Assembly: GCA_021739625.1 (NCBI GenBank)
Contig: JAIPBJ010000009.1
Location: forward strand, 1 to 64,000
Direction: 5' to 3'
Length of the DNA: 64,000 nt
DNA from: Flavobacteriales bacterium
GTDB lineage: Bacteria; Bacteroidota; Bacteroidia; UBA10329
Below the pieces are notes generated by a model that ran no database searches, had not been told where the DNA came from, and saw nothing but the letters and a program-made list of their open reading frames with translations. Of this stretch, positions 1-8,424 are shown piece by piece. Every line of letters begins with the position of its first letter. Within the stretch, counting starts at the first letter, position 1. The translations under genes were made by a program, and so were the position numbers.

Positions 1-275
1 AAGATCTCTACAGGAGCATGGCTCACGGCCTGCTTAGACGCGATTGCTGCTCCCACCCCGCCTGTCCCAGTCAACTTGTGTCAACGGATTTATGAGTAGA
101 AGGGCCAAACATACGAGACGCGATGAATCGCGTCTGTACTTGGCGGCAGAGAGGTTTTTTGCTGACGTGGAAACTTCGACAGGCTCAGTGCCGGCTGTCA
201 GCTAATAGGACACACGAGGCTGGGGGCTTGCGGGGACGCGAACTATCTGCCCAACCATTGTATCATGACCGCATA
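1..275. other. Left edge, no gene recognised
   Basis: No convincing coding region or RNA gene is seen before the stop of the receiver-like gene. The 75-aa plus-strand ORF reaching into this stretch has no recognisable features and overlaps the end of the receiver gene on the other strand, so it is treated as a shadow. Confidence 0.5.
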
Positions 276-2087
276 CTATTTCACTTTCGCAAAATCATGA
301 TCCTTAGCCTCTCTTGCTTTGTAGCTCAAATAAGCTCTAAGAAGACTTGATGCCTCAGGTTCTCGCAATCGTAGAACCCTCCTTATCCCAAAGTCAAATT
401 TACCGTTGGAATAGATTTTAGCCGTATTGATTATCTGTGGAATAGATAGAGAAGGGAACAGGCCCTGTAAAACCAGTGACTTAATACCTACGTACTTCCT
501 CCGTGAGGACGTGAATGAGTCAAATTGCTTTAAAGACCCGATTATTCTTTTCTCAAGAACACTATAAAATTCCTGAACTTTCCCGTACCGCGCAACCCAA
601 GGTGAATGAAGCCGCGTTGGACACACCAGCGGCCCCTTAGTTAAATCAATCTTACAAACGCCCTTTTCGTTAAAAACCGCAAGGTCCAACACTTGAACAT
701 TAACATAAACTACATCGTCAAACTCCACAAGTCGACCTTTGTCCGAATCATTTGCAATGTATGGCAGATATCCTTTTCCCTCCTTACTTTTTCTAAACTC
801 ATTAAGTGACGCTTCCTTCCCAACTGCTACAAGGGGGCCAATTAAATCAGCTGCTGAATGATTCACCTCGCGCTCACCACTTGCACGCACCATTAAATCA
901 CATGGTTGGGCCATTAAAATGTACCATTTTCCAGAAATCTCGAAAATGTCTCCAGTCTGAATTGGTGAATAGGAGGGATTCAAAGTTGACCCTGCTTCAT
1001 ATAGTTCAATATGCCTTAGATTGTTCATCACCACTGTTGATGGTGAAATTTCGTCTCTGCCAACTGGCACGTTACATAACTTTCTTGTCAGCGCCACTAA
1101 TACATGAAGATCCTGATATTTTGCATGACTCAAGATTTGGGGTGCTTCATTTTCGAGATGGATATCATATATGCGGGACAACGTATTCAACTCTGACACC
1201 CCCTCACCAGTTGAGGATTCAAATACGATATGCCTAAAATTGAAAACATTCAAGGACTTAATTTCTTTTTGAGCTTTTGCTGATGCTGCTTGAATAACAG
1301 CAGCCAGTTGATTTTTTACTTGTTCTGCCAATTGATTTAGGAATGTATACTTCAAACCCTCCGCTAAAAGGGGATAGCTATTCATCCGGTCCTTTGATAA
1401 CGGAATGAAATCACTGAAATCAATTTCATAGGCATTTTTAAATGACTGCCAATGCTCAACCTCTGTAGCAACTTCAAATTGATGGCTAATAATGCCAACG
1501 ATTACATGCGCGTGCTTTTCACCCACGACCTCTTTAAGCAAGGTGACACCACTTTCAGGACTAAATCCTGAGCATCTGCTTAAATCCTTGTCAATCAAGC
1601 AAAGAATTCGACCATCCTGTGGTGGCCTTTCAAGTAAGATTGATTTATCACTGCGCCATTGAGAAGGTGAGATTTCTATAAAGTCAATGTCTTGCAGACA
1701 ATTTTTCAGATTCGAGAGAGCTGACAAATCTTTCTGAATAGATGGGTCAAACTCATTCTTGGTTGCTTCTGCCACTTTACGAAGAATCTTGGCCTTTTTT
1801 ACCTGATCCCATTCAGCCCAGAGTTCTCTTATCTCGGCAACTACAACATCATATGGCTCTGAGTTAATTTTAATCTCCGCACATTGTGTTTCAACGTTTA
1901 AGCGTCCTCCCTCATCTAAGGATCTAATCCAGCCAAACAATGGCTCAACATCCGGATGATAATCAACAATGTCATCAATCACAATGACTTTTTTGATATT
2001 TCGAATTCCAGCCATAGTGTGAATTGCAGACTTAGCAATATCGGCTGGCCTAGCGCTGGTTGTATTACTTAAAACGGTGCTGCTCAT
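276..2087 (-). CDS. Receiver-like protein, last gene of HNH/methylase/kinase operon
   Basis: A 603-aa protein. The N-terminal part resembles a phosphoacceptor receiver domain with a long insertion: an acidic pair in VIVIDD (residues 38-39), a candidate phosphoacceptor Asp166 in ILCLIDKD after a hydrophobic strand, and IVGIIS ending at Ser201 in the place of the usual switch Thr/Ser. The spacing between the acidic pair and Asp166 (about 127 residues) is far longer than in CheY-like receivers. The remaining ~390 residues show no motif I can name. The start ATG overlaps the stop of the upstream kinase-like gene (ATGA), so the two are translationally coupled. I infer that it takes phosphate from that kinase and controls the nuclease/methylase pair; a structural or effector role is equally possible. 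Confidence 0.6.
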   Translation of the reverse strand: MSSTVLSNTTSARPADIAKSAIHTMAGIRNIKKVIVIDDIVDYHPDVEPLFGWIRSLDEGGRLNVETQCAEIKINSEPYDVVVAEIRELWAEWDQVKKAKILRKVAEATKNEFDPSIQKDLSALSNLKNCLQDIDFIEISPSQWRSDKSILLERPPQDGRILCLIDKDLSRCSGFSPESGVTLLKEVVGEKHAHVIVGIISHQFEVATEVEHWQSFKNAYEIDFSDFIPLSKDRMNSYPLLAEGLKYTFLNQLAEQVKNQLAAVIQAASAKAQKEIKSLNVFNFRHIVFESSTGEGVSELNTLSRIYDIHLENEAPQILSHAKYQDLHVLVALTRKLCNVPVGRDEISPSTVVMNNLRHIELYEAGSTLNPSYSPIQTGDIFEISGKWYILMAQPCDLMVRASGEREVNHSAADLIGPLVAVGKEASLNEFRKSKEGKGYLPYIANDSDKGRLVEFDDVVYVNVQVLDLAVFNEKGVCKIDLTKGPLVCPTRLHSPWVARYGKVQEFYSVLEKRIIGSLKQFDSFTSSRRKYVGIKSLVLQGLFPSLSIPQIINTAKIYSNGKFDFGIRRVLRLREPEASSLLRAYLSYKAREAKDHDFAKVK

Positions 2088-4525
2088 AGTGCTTGCATTC
2101 CTGATAGGTCTAACCTAAAAATATACCTGCGCTTAAACTCATTTCTATTCGGCTGAAGTCCAATTGAACACCCATGGGGTTCTAGTAGTCGGGTGACGAT
2201 ATACAGACCCAAACCGCGTCCTTTTGACTTGCCGGAAATGAACGGTTCAAAGATGACCTCCTCCAAGGAGGGTTCCACACCCAGAGCATTATCGTATAAA
2301 AGCACGGAACCCGCTTGACTGACCTCTATGCTGATTTTGGGATGAAACCCTCTGTTTACCTTTTTGAATTCTGTGAGCCAGAACTCCGAATTGAGAATAA
2401 GATTATCGAAGATCTGCGTCAACTTTCCCCGGTTCACCTTTACCTTGAAGTTCACGAAAGGCTCGATCAACTCGATTCTTATCCCCTGTTGGGCAAATCT
2501 TCCAGAGTAGAACTGAAGGTGATTTGTCAAAAATTCTTTAACGTCAAAAACCTCCTCCTTTTCTCTGACATATCTTAACGATGGGGAAAGATGGCCAAGT
2601 TGCCTACGCATGGCGGAAACGGCACTTGCCACATACTCAAGGTAAGTGTTCAGTTGTACGTCTGCAAGTTTTTGCTTTTCGATATGCTCCTCAATTTTCA
2701 CTGTTTGTTGTGCCAGCCGATTTGCAATTTCCGCGAACTCATGAGAAATCGCTTCTGCGGTCATCCCAAGAGCCGCAAGTTCAGCAAAGAGAGCGGCCTG
2801 TTCTTCCACTTTCGTGAACCGTTGCCTGACCTGATCGGCTACGTCATTCAGCACTGCTGCCTGATCGAGTGTAACCTTGAGCTCTTTGAAAAATTTGGAC
2901 AGCACTTTGTCGCTAAGGTTGCCCTTAGAAAGGTCAAAATTGAGGTTGTCAACGTTTACGGAGAACTTTTCGGCACTCTTTCCAGTGTCAGCCATCATTG
3001 TCAACGCGCTCTCCATTGTAGGCAGCTGTGTCCGTTCAGCCGCCACTTCTTCCTTATAACTATTGTATGCCCTGCGAATTCGATTTAGGAAATCATTGAC
3101 CTGTTTTACTGAAAAGTCTATCAGCAAGTGAAAGTTTCTGGAGTAGGGTGTTTCAACAAATCCCTCTCTATCCGTTTTCTCTTGCAGATGTCTGTTCACT
3201 GCGCCCTTCAGGGAAACGAAACCGACCACGTTATTTGGTCTTAGGGCATAAAAATTACCAGAAGTTGAAGCGCGAGACAGATTCAGCCAATCATTTCCAT
3301 CAAGACCAAATGGCCGAATCCCAAAACCATCGCGATAAACCTTCACTCCTGCCTGCTCCTCAATCAATGATCTGAACAGGTCGAAATCGCTGAACACCCC
3401 TTTAATTTGATCTTCGCTCTCAAGATTAAACTCATTGATTTCGCCATTGAATTCGCCCGGATTAGCGATTATTCTATTCACAGCCTCACCGTTATCTTCA
3501 GACAAGTTACTTGATACACCTCCAATGCCTTTGAATTCATGTCGCTGTTCGAAGTTCAAATACCATCCCTTGTCCACAGATTGTGATACATTGAATGAAA
3601 TGGCCCATTTGTTCTTTCGGTCATCTAGAAGATAATCGAGAAATGCCTTGCCTCTGTCTTTCAATAACAGGTGCTCGAAGTTTTCTTTGTCGATGGACTT
3701 GTTGCTGCCTTTCAACTTGTTCAACTTGATTCGCCCCGAAACGACCAAATAGGAACCATCGAAATCGATTGTGAATCTCGAAATGGCGAGATTTCGTAGC
3801 TTGTCGCTAATGGTGTCGAAGTCAACACGCTTACCATCAATTATCAATGAAACCGTAAATGGTCGCTGGTCTTTATACGGGGATATTAACTGAGACAGCC
3901 TACCTATTATCTTCTTGCCGGCCTCATCAGACCATGTCCCCGGATTCTTGAGATCAAGGATTATCAGTTTTGTCCCCTTCTTTTCAGGCGACTTAGAAGA
4001 TGGAGTCCAGCGAACAGGAACTTTGGCAAGCATTGTCCCCTCCTTGAAGTCATCAAAATTGAAACCTACATGGTATTGAATACTGTCATCGACCTTACCT
4101 GTGATGATTTCCAGTTTGCGACCTAAACGTTGAGCACTTAACCTTCCTAAGCCTTTATCGCCTTGTGGGGTTCTTCCCAATCTGGTTACGCCACCGTGTT
4201 TTTTGATTTCACGTTTCTTCGAGCTAGAAATGGTCAGCCAACCTTTGGTCAGTTCTTCATCATTCATTCCATCCCCACCGTCTTCGATGATGATATACCC
4301 TTTATGTTTCGGGAAAGTGAGAGATGGCATGCTGAGCGTGTTGCCAGTGCTGATGTTAATTTTTACATAAGTTGAATCCGCGTCATAGGCGTTCTTAACC
4401 AACTCCATCAGAGCTGTCACTTCATCAGATACAAGCTCTTCCCCAAGTTGCTTGACAACATATGCACTTATATCAAAGTGCGGAACGTTGTCCTCACCAT
4501 TGTTTACCTCTCCCGTGCTCATCAT
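2084..4525 (-). CDS. Double GHKL ATPase: MORC/Hsp90-like N-domain plus histidine-kinase module
   Basis: An 813-aa protein carrying two ATP-binding modules of the GHKL superfamily. The N-terminal one has an N-box ELVKNAYDAD (41-50), EDGGDGM (81-87) and GDKGLGRLSA (122-131), as in MORC, Hsp90 and MutL ATPases. The C-terminal one looks like a sensor kinase: an H-box LGMTAEAISHE with candidate phospho-His595, an N-box FDNLILNSE near 706, a G1 box DNALGV near 745 and a G2 box KGRGLGLY near 768. No transmembrane segment is obvious, so it is probably cytoplasmic. Its ends overlap both neighbours by four bases (methylase stop/kinase start, kinase stop/receiver start). Related MORC-like ATPases are known next to restriction-modification genes; coupling one to an intact-looking kinase and a receiver is the odd feature here. 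Confidence 0.75.
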   Translation of the reverse strand: MMSTGEVNNGEDNVPHFDISAYVVKQLGEELVSDEVTALMELVKNAYDADSTYVKINISTGNTLSMPSLTFPKHKGYIIIEDGGDGMNDEELTKGWLTISSSKKREIKKHGGVTRLGRTPQGDKGLGRLSAQRLGRKLEIITGKVDDSIQYHVGFNFDDFKEGTMLAKVPVRWTPSSKSPEKKGTKLIILDLKNPGTWSDEAGKKIIGRLSQLISPYKDQRPFTVSLIIDGKRVDFDTISDKLRNLAISRFTIDFDGSYLVVSGRIKLNKLKGSNKSIDKENFEHLLLKDRGKAFLDYLLDDRKNKWAISFNVSQSVDKGWYLNFEQRHEFKGIGGVSSNLSEDNGEAVNRIIANPGEFNGEINEFNLESEDQIKGVFSDFDLFRSLIEEQAGVKVYRDGFGIRPFGLDGNDWLNLSRASTSGNFYALRPNNVVGFVSLKGAVNRHLQEKTDREGFVETPYSRNFHLLIDFSVKQVNDFLNRIRRAYNSYKEEVAAERTQLPTMESALTMMADTGKSAEKFSVNVDNLNFDLSKGNLSDKVLSKFFKELKVTLDQAAVLNDVADQVRQRFTKVEEQAALFAELAALGMTAEAISHEFAEIANRLAQQTVKIEEHIEKQKLADVQLNTYLEYVASAVSAMRRQLGHLSPSLRYVREKEEVFDVKEFLTNHLQFYSGRFAQQGIRIELIEPFVNFKVKVNRGKLTQIFDNLILNSEFWLTEFKKVNRGFHPKISIEVSQAGSVLLYDNALGVEPSLEEVIFEPFISGKSKGRGLGLYIVTRLLEPHGCSIGLQPNRNEFKRRYIFRLDLSGMQAL

Positions 4526-5943
4526 TCAGTTGTCTTTCGGAAAATCAGAATATCCTCCATACTCATTGTCACTGTCGAATCGTTTCGCTGAGCCATTCGT
4601 TTGTTTAGAATCTCGCGCTTGGCGCGTGTAACCAGAATGCAGTCCTTGGCCTGCATCAATTCAATGAGAATCTTATCATTCTCAATCTCCATACCTCCAA
4701 CATGTCGGTTGCCCATTGTCCAGATGAAGTATCCATTAGAGGCCATTGCAGCTACTGCCTTGTCAAGCGCGCGGTCGAAGTCGCGAACAAAGCTCACCAC
4801 CTTCTTCACCTTGTCGGGATGGTGCATTTTCAATGTCGCAGCTATGCGCGATAAGGTTGGTGTTCTATCAAACAGAGCGGCCAACTCTTCTTGCTTGGCA
4901 TCTTGCAAGCTGCCTCCTAAACTTCTTCTATCAATTTCATTCGCGGTTCGTCTCACAGATCCATCAACCGAGTGGTCAATATCCTCGAGATCGATCCATT
5001 GCAAGGCAAGGAAGGCGTGTTGTCCATAAGGCACTGTGGTCTGATTGTCCCCATAAGGGCTGGAGGAAACAAGCAGATCATACTTCTGTGCTACTCCATT
5101 GATCACGGGTTGAAAAACTTCCTGCCCCGAATTTTGAAGCATCAGATGCACCTCTCGTGTGTAACGGCCCTTGGACAAATAGTCAAGATGGGTCAATGAC
5201 CGAGCCTGCAACTTGATGTCTTCAATATTCTTGCGTATCAGACGCTCGAAGGTGTTGATAGGAGAAACGAACCGTTCCTCTATCTCATCAATAGGCCTTG
5301 CGTGAAGCTTGAATGTGGAAGTTCTATCGTTGGAGGTGAGCCGAACGGTCTCCGCCAACGTAATCCACATCAGCCTACGAGCATCTAAACGCTTAACGCT
5401 GCGGATAGCCCGAACCAACCGTGAAAGATCGATTGCCACATCCTCACGGAACCATTTCCGCCAATTGGAAAAGGTAATGGTCAACTCGATGGACACATCT
5501 GCCTTGGCGGCTGCCAGAACATGTCCGGCATCTTTCCCAAATGCAACATGGTTATATGGGCCACACTTGACCCGCGACAGCAGCACCGCCAGCGGGTTGA
5601 TGTCCTGTCCGGTGCAATGCAACCCACATTGCATGGCGGCCACAATGGAGGTTGAAGACCCCATGAACGGGTCGAGCATCCGCTCGATTTCTGGCTTACA
5701 GTTCTTAATGGTCTCAATCAGTCGCTTCTGTACGACCGGCACCATCATGGCGGGATACTGGAAGAACGAATGGACGAATTCGCGCCTGTTGTAATTTGGG
5801 GCAGTCCAGACGTGGGCATCTTCTTCCGTAAGCCGCTCAAGTTCTGCCCTAAGTGCAGCGTCCACCTGTTCAGGTGTACGATGACGGTTCTTGTCCCTGC
5901 GGAACAGGGTTTCCGCAGGTTGTACACTCGTAGGGGACTGCAT
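4522..5943 (-). CDS. DNA methyltransferase (N4/N6 amino-MTase, SxPY type)
   Basis: A 473-aa enzyme expected to transfer a methyl group from SAM to an exocyclic amino group in DNA. The SAM-binding motif I is DPFMGSSTS (residues 91-99), followed by QDINP near 113. The catalytic motif IV is SSPYGDN (294-300), with Ser where SPPY or TSPPY is usual. The order is motif I before motif IV, with ~200 residues between, which is long and may hold the target-recognition region. It sits between the HNH nuclease and the kinase-like ATPase and overlaps the latter by four bases. The target sequence cannot be read from the protein. The likely role is self-modification in a restriction-modification-like system. 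Confidence 0.8.
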   Translation of the reverse strand: MQSPTSVQPAETLFRRDKNRHRTPEQVDAALRAELERLTEEDAHVWTAPNYNRREFVHSFFQYPAMMVPVVQKRLIETIKNCKPEIERMLDPFMGSSTSIVAAMQCGLHCTGQDINPLAVLLSRVKCGPYNHVAFGKDAGHVLAAAKADVSIELTITFSNWRKWFREDVAIDLSRLVRAIRSVKRLDARRLMWITLAETVRLTSNDRTSTFKLHARPIDEIEERFVSPINTFERLIRKNIEDIKLQARSLTHLDYLSKGRYTREVHLMLQNSGQEVFQPVINGVAQKYDLLVSSSPYGDNQTTVPYGQHAFLALQWIDLEDIDHSVDGSVRRTANEIDRRSLGGSLQDAKQEELAALFDRTPTLSRIAATLKMHHPDKVKKVVSFVRDFDRALDKAVAAMASNGYFIWTMGNRHVGGMEIENDKILIELMQAKDCILVTRAKREILNKRMAQRNDSTVTMSMEDILIFRKTTE

Positions 5944-6033
5944 AGGTAATCTCTACTTAGGCCGCGAAAGATATGGAAACATCCTTCGGGCTATACGGCC
6001 AATCACAATGTTTCGCGTCTTTGAATCCATCGG

Positions 6034-6816
6034 TCATCCCTGAAACCTCTGCTCGTAATGCTCCTTCAGCAAAGTCCCATCAGGCCAAAACTTCTTCGGT
6101 TGATGTATGGGTTTCCCGTCATATTGAAAGAAGAGCTCATCTAATCTTTTCGCATCTCCCAGTCCTTTGAGCTTGGGAGAGACCTTGATAATGTGATTCG
6201 GTGTGATGGTGATGAGGCCCTGCTCGTAAGCCTTGTCGTGAAGTGCGTTGATGGCGAGACCATTGTGAGGGTTCATCCTGTTCTTCTCACCATCGGCCCA
6301 CCGCTGGATGTGTCCTGCAACAAGTAGCTCTGAGGAAGTTATTCCTGTGATGCAGCAAGTGTTGTCGTAGGCCGAAAGCACCATCTTTCGGAAGAACCAC
6401 TGGTTCACACGCATCTTAACTATCCGCTCACGCTCTTCACCGCCCTTGCTCAATATGTCATCAAGGTCAGGTTCAGTGGCAAGGATATCACCGACATCGC
6501 GCAACTCTTTGTTGGCCCTAAGCAGTTCGCTCTCAAAGGCCACGGTCTCAATGTTGCCGTAGAACTCATCCCAAATGATCCTGTCGAGCTTGCTTGCATT
6601 GGTGGCCCCTTTCACACCCCGTGCCTGAAGCATGGGGTCGAAACTCGCAAGGTTTCCCAACTTCAAACCCACAGAAGAAGGCGTTCTGCCTATCAGGTTT
6701 GCAAGGGCAATCACTTCAGGGTTGCTCTTGTGAAACTTGCCGAAGGGCAGCTTAGAGTACAGGTTGATAGCCAGTATCAATTCTTCTCTCGTCCAAAGCT
6801 TCTGTCCTGCTTTCAT
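6034..6816 (-). CDS. HNH endonuclease (HNH_2-like), probable restriction enzyme
   Basis: About 260 aa with an HNH fold at the C-terminal half: a Cys pair in NTCCITG, the strand ending in AGHIQRW (first His), and NPHNGLAINALHDKAYEQG carrying the Asn and last His. This is the arrangement of HNH_2 restriction-type nucleases. The N-terminal ~65 residues (WTREELILAINLY, GRTPSSVGLKLGNL) look like a small helical DNA-binding region. The ORF track starts at a TTG (6825); the ATG nine bases inside at 6816 is preferred because a TCATTTTG promoter-like box lies directly upstream. It is the first gene of the four-gene operon, 90 bp before the methylase, and would be the DNA-cleaving component. Confidence 0.75.
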   Translation of the reverse strand: MKAGQKLWTREELILAINLYSKLPFGKFHKSNPEVIALANLIGRTPSSVGLKLGNLASFDPMLQARGVKGATNASKLDRIIWDEFYGNIETVAFESELLRANKELRDVGDILATEPDLDDILSKGGEERERIVKMRVNQWFFRKMVLSAYDNTCCITGITSSELLVAGHIQRWADGEKNRMNPHNGLAINALHDKAYEQGLITITPNHIIKVSPKLKGLGDAKRLDELFFQYDGKPIHQPKKFWPDGTLLKEHYEQRFQG

Positions 6817-6822
6817 GTTTGT

Positions 6823-6830
6823 CAAAATGA
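6823..6830 (-). promoter_or_regulatory. Candidate -7 box TCATTTTG for the HNH operon
   Basis: Seven of eight bases match TAnnTTTG. It lies 6 bp before the preferred ATG, which would make the transcript nearly leaderless and would put the ORF-track TTG start within the promoter. Confidence 0.35.
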
Positions 6831-6849
6831 GGCTGCAATCTACTCCAAC

Positions 6850-7185
6850 TCAAAGATCCTGTAGCGAATCAATAAGCTCTCTCAGCTTGCTCACCTCCCT
6901 CAGATACCACTCCCTCGCCCCGAACACCTCTGCCTTCACTTCCTCGTCCTTACCATTATAAAAGGTCATGTCCATAATCGTACGCACACCCTCTTCGGAG
7001 AATTGCGTTGGAAACCGTGCCATCTGAGGGACGACCTCATTCCGTTCATTGGTGGTAAGCGTCATAGGCCCAACCTGCACAATGAGATTGCACCGCTCCA
7101 GCATCCGCACGTTCAGAATCCGTTCGTAGGCGGAGGCGCGCTCTTCGAGTTCAAGAATGGTCGTGGTGATTTTTTCTCTGTTCAT
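6850..7185 (-). CDS. Hypothetical 111-aa protein
   Basis: The ORF track joins this to a long upstream extension, but the extension runs antisense to the lipoprotein at 7246. The internal ATG at 7185 (MNREKITTTILELEERASAYERI) gives a sensible 111-aa protein with helical, charged ends and a central strand-rich segment (LIVQVGPMTLTTNE). I do not recognise a family. It stops 33 bp before the HNH start on the same strand, so it could be part of the defence operon, although its base composition is closer to that of the following genes. Confidence 0.55.
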   Translation of the reverse strand: MNREKITTTILELEERASAYERILNVRMLERCNLIVQVGPMTLTTNERNEVVPQMARFPTQFSEEGVRTIMDMTFYNGKDEEVKAEVFGAREWYLREVSKLRELIDSLQDL

Positions 7186-7245
7186 GCCACAAACCAACAC
7201 CCCCACCCCATAACCTATCTGCGGTCTTCTTCTACCTTCACCGCC

Positions 7246-7524
7246 ATGAGACACCTCCCCATCTTTGCCTTGGCCATTCTTGCCACCGCGTGCGGCAGCA
7301 AATGCGATGACGCCCAGCTCTGCGTCCGTAACATGGGCACCGACACCATCTATTATTGCTGGGGCTGCAACTACTATGCAGACACCCTGCTGCCCAACGG
7401 CTCGGCCTGCATCAACGTTGGTCCCGTAAGCAGCTCGCAGTACACATATATCAACTTCCAATATGACCTCGCCAGCTACGACATCCTCGTTGACAAGTGC
7501 GAGGTGGAAAGCGTCATAGAGTAG
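7246..7524 (+). CDS. Small Cys-rich lipoprotein
   Basis: A 92-aa protein starting at the internal ATG of the longer track ORF. The signal peptide MRHLPIFALAILATAC ends in a lipobox with Cys16 as the lipidation site. The mature part is short and contains six further Cys, suggesting disulfides outside the cytoplasm. No family is recognised. Confidence 0.6.
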   Translation: MRHLPIFALAILATACGSKCDDAQLCVRNMGTDTIYYCWGCNYYADTLLPNGSACINVGPVSSSQYTYINFQYDLASYDILVDKCEVESVIE

Positions 7525-7625
7525 GCGGCAAACCCTTGCCCACCGAAGAATACGCGGTTGCACTTACTCCACCTCCACTTTCGCCCACCTATCTTCGCCC
7601 CGAACCAACCATCAACCTAACCCCC

Positions 7626-8198
7626 ATGAATCTCCACCGCACCGCTCTCCCCATTTCATTGCTCCTCCTCTCTGCCACACTCTTCTTCTCGGCCTGCGAA
7701 AAGGACACCGAAGGCGATGGCCTCACCTGTGCCGACCTTACGGACAATGTCATCATCATCGATGGCAAGGAATTCACCCGCTATGAGACCTACCCTGTCA
7801 ACTGCGGGCCCATCAACCCCTACGGAACACCACGTCAGGTGCATGGCCGTGCCCTCATCTACGGCAGTGGAAGCTCGCTCATCATGCCCGATCTGGTCAT
7901 CACCCTGTGCGATGTGCCTGCCGTGGGCACCACCACCTACCAGCTCGACAACGGTATGTGGCTGCTCAACGCAGACCCCGCCACCGGCAAGGCCACCCTC
8001 CGCGTGAACAACCACGAGGAGACCCCTGAGCTCCAAGAGAACTGGTTCTCGGACTCTGAGAGCGGAACCGTGGAGGTTACCGCAGATGCCAGCGGCAACA
8101 TCACCTACAACTTCTCGGTGGAGTTGGTGAAGAACGGTGGTCAGCTCACCGACCGCAAGACCGTCTGTGGGCAGAACATCACCTGCAACGGACTCTGA
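7626..8198 (+). CDS. Lipoprotein of unknown function
   Basis: A 190-aa protein from the ATG at 7626; the longer track ORF begins inside the previous gene. The signal sequence ends with the lipobox FFSAC, lipidated at Cys24. The mature part is rich in short beta-strand-like segments (DLVITLCDVPAVGTTTYQL, GTVEVTADASGNITYNFSVEL), typical of small cell-surface beta-sandwich lipoproteins in Bacteroidota. Four mature Cys may form disulfides. The previous gene is also a lipoprotein on the same strand, about 100 bp away. Confidence 0.65.
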   Translation: MNLHRTALPISLLLLSATLFFSACEKDTEGDGLTCADLTDNVIIIDGKEFTRYETYPVNCGPINPYGTPRQVHGRALIYGSGSSLIMPDLVITLCDVPAVGTTTYQLDNGMWLLNADPATGKATLRVNNHEETPELQENWFSDSESGTVEVTADASGNITYNFSVELVKNGGQLTDRKTVCGQNITCNGL

Positions 8199-8220
8199 CA
8201 CCTCTCTTTCCCAACACAAA

Positions 8221-8351
8221 GGGGCCGTCTCATAAGTCGGGCAACGTCATTGCGAGGGAAGAATGACCGAAGCAATCTTGTTGTCAGCAAGCGTCTTACG
8301 AAACAGAGATTGCTTCACTCCGTTCGCAATGACGCCTTATGTGACAGCCCC
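8221..8351. repeat. 131-bp nested inverted-repeat element
   Basis: The outer arms ggggccgtctcataag (8221-8236) and cttatgtgacagcccc (8336-8351) pair at 14 of 16 positions. Inside them, cgtcattgcgag at 8245 is mirrored by tcgcaatgacg ending at 8334, and gaagcaatct is mirrored by agattgcttc at 8307. No ORF is seen. It looks like a MITE- or BIME-type interspersed palindrome lying between two convergent lipoprotein genes. Confidence 0.7.
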
Positions 8352-8424
8352 TTTTTGCATTTGCATCCTCATCTGCCCTTCGATGCACCACGTGAAGAAC
8401 GGCAGCCCGGGGCGACCCGCAGTG

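Noticed and set aside
7186-7563. Upstream extension of the 237-aa minus-strand ORF
   Set aside because: Antisense to the lipoprotein at 7246; only the 111-aa C-terminal part looks like a gene.
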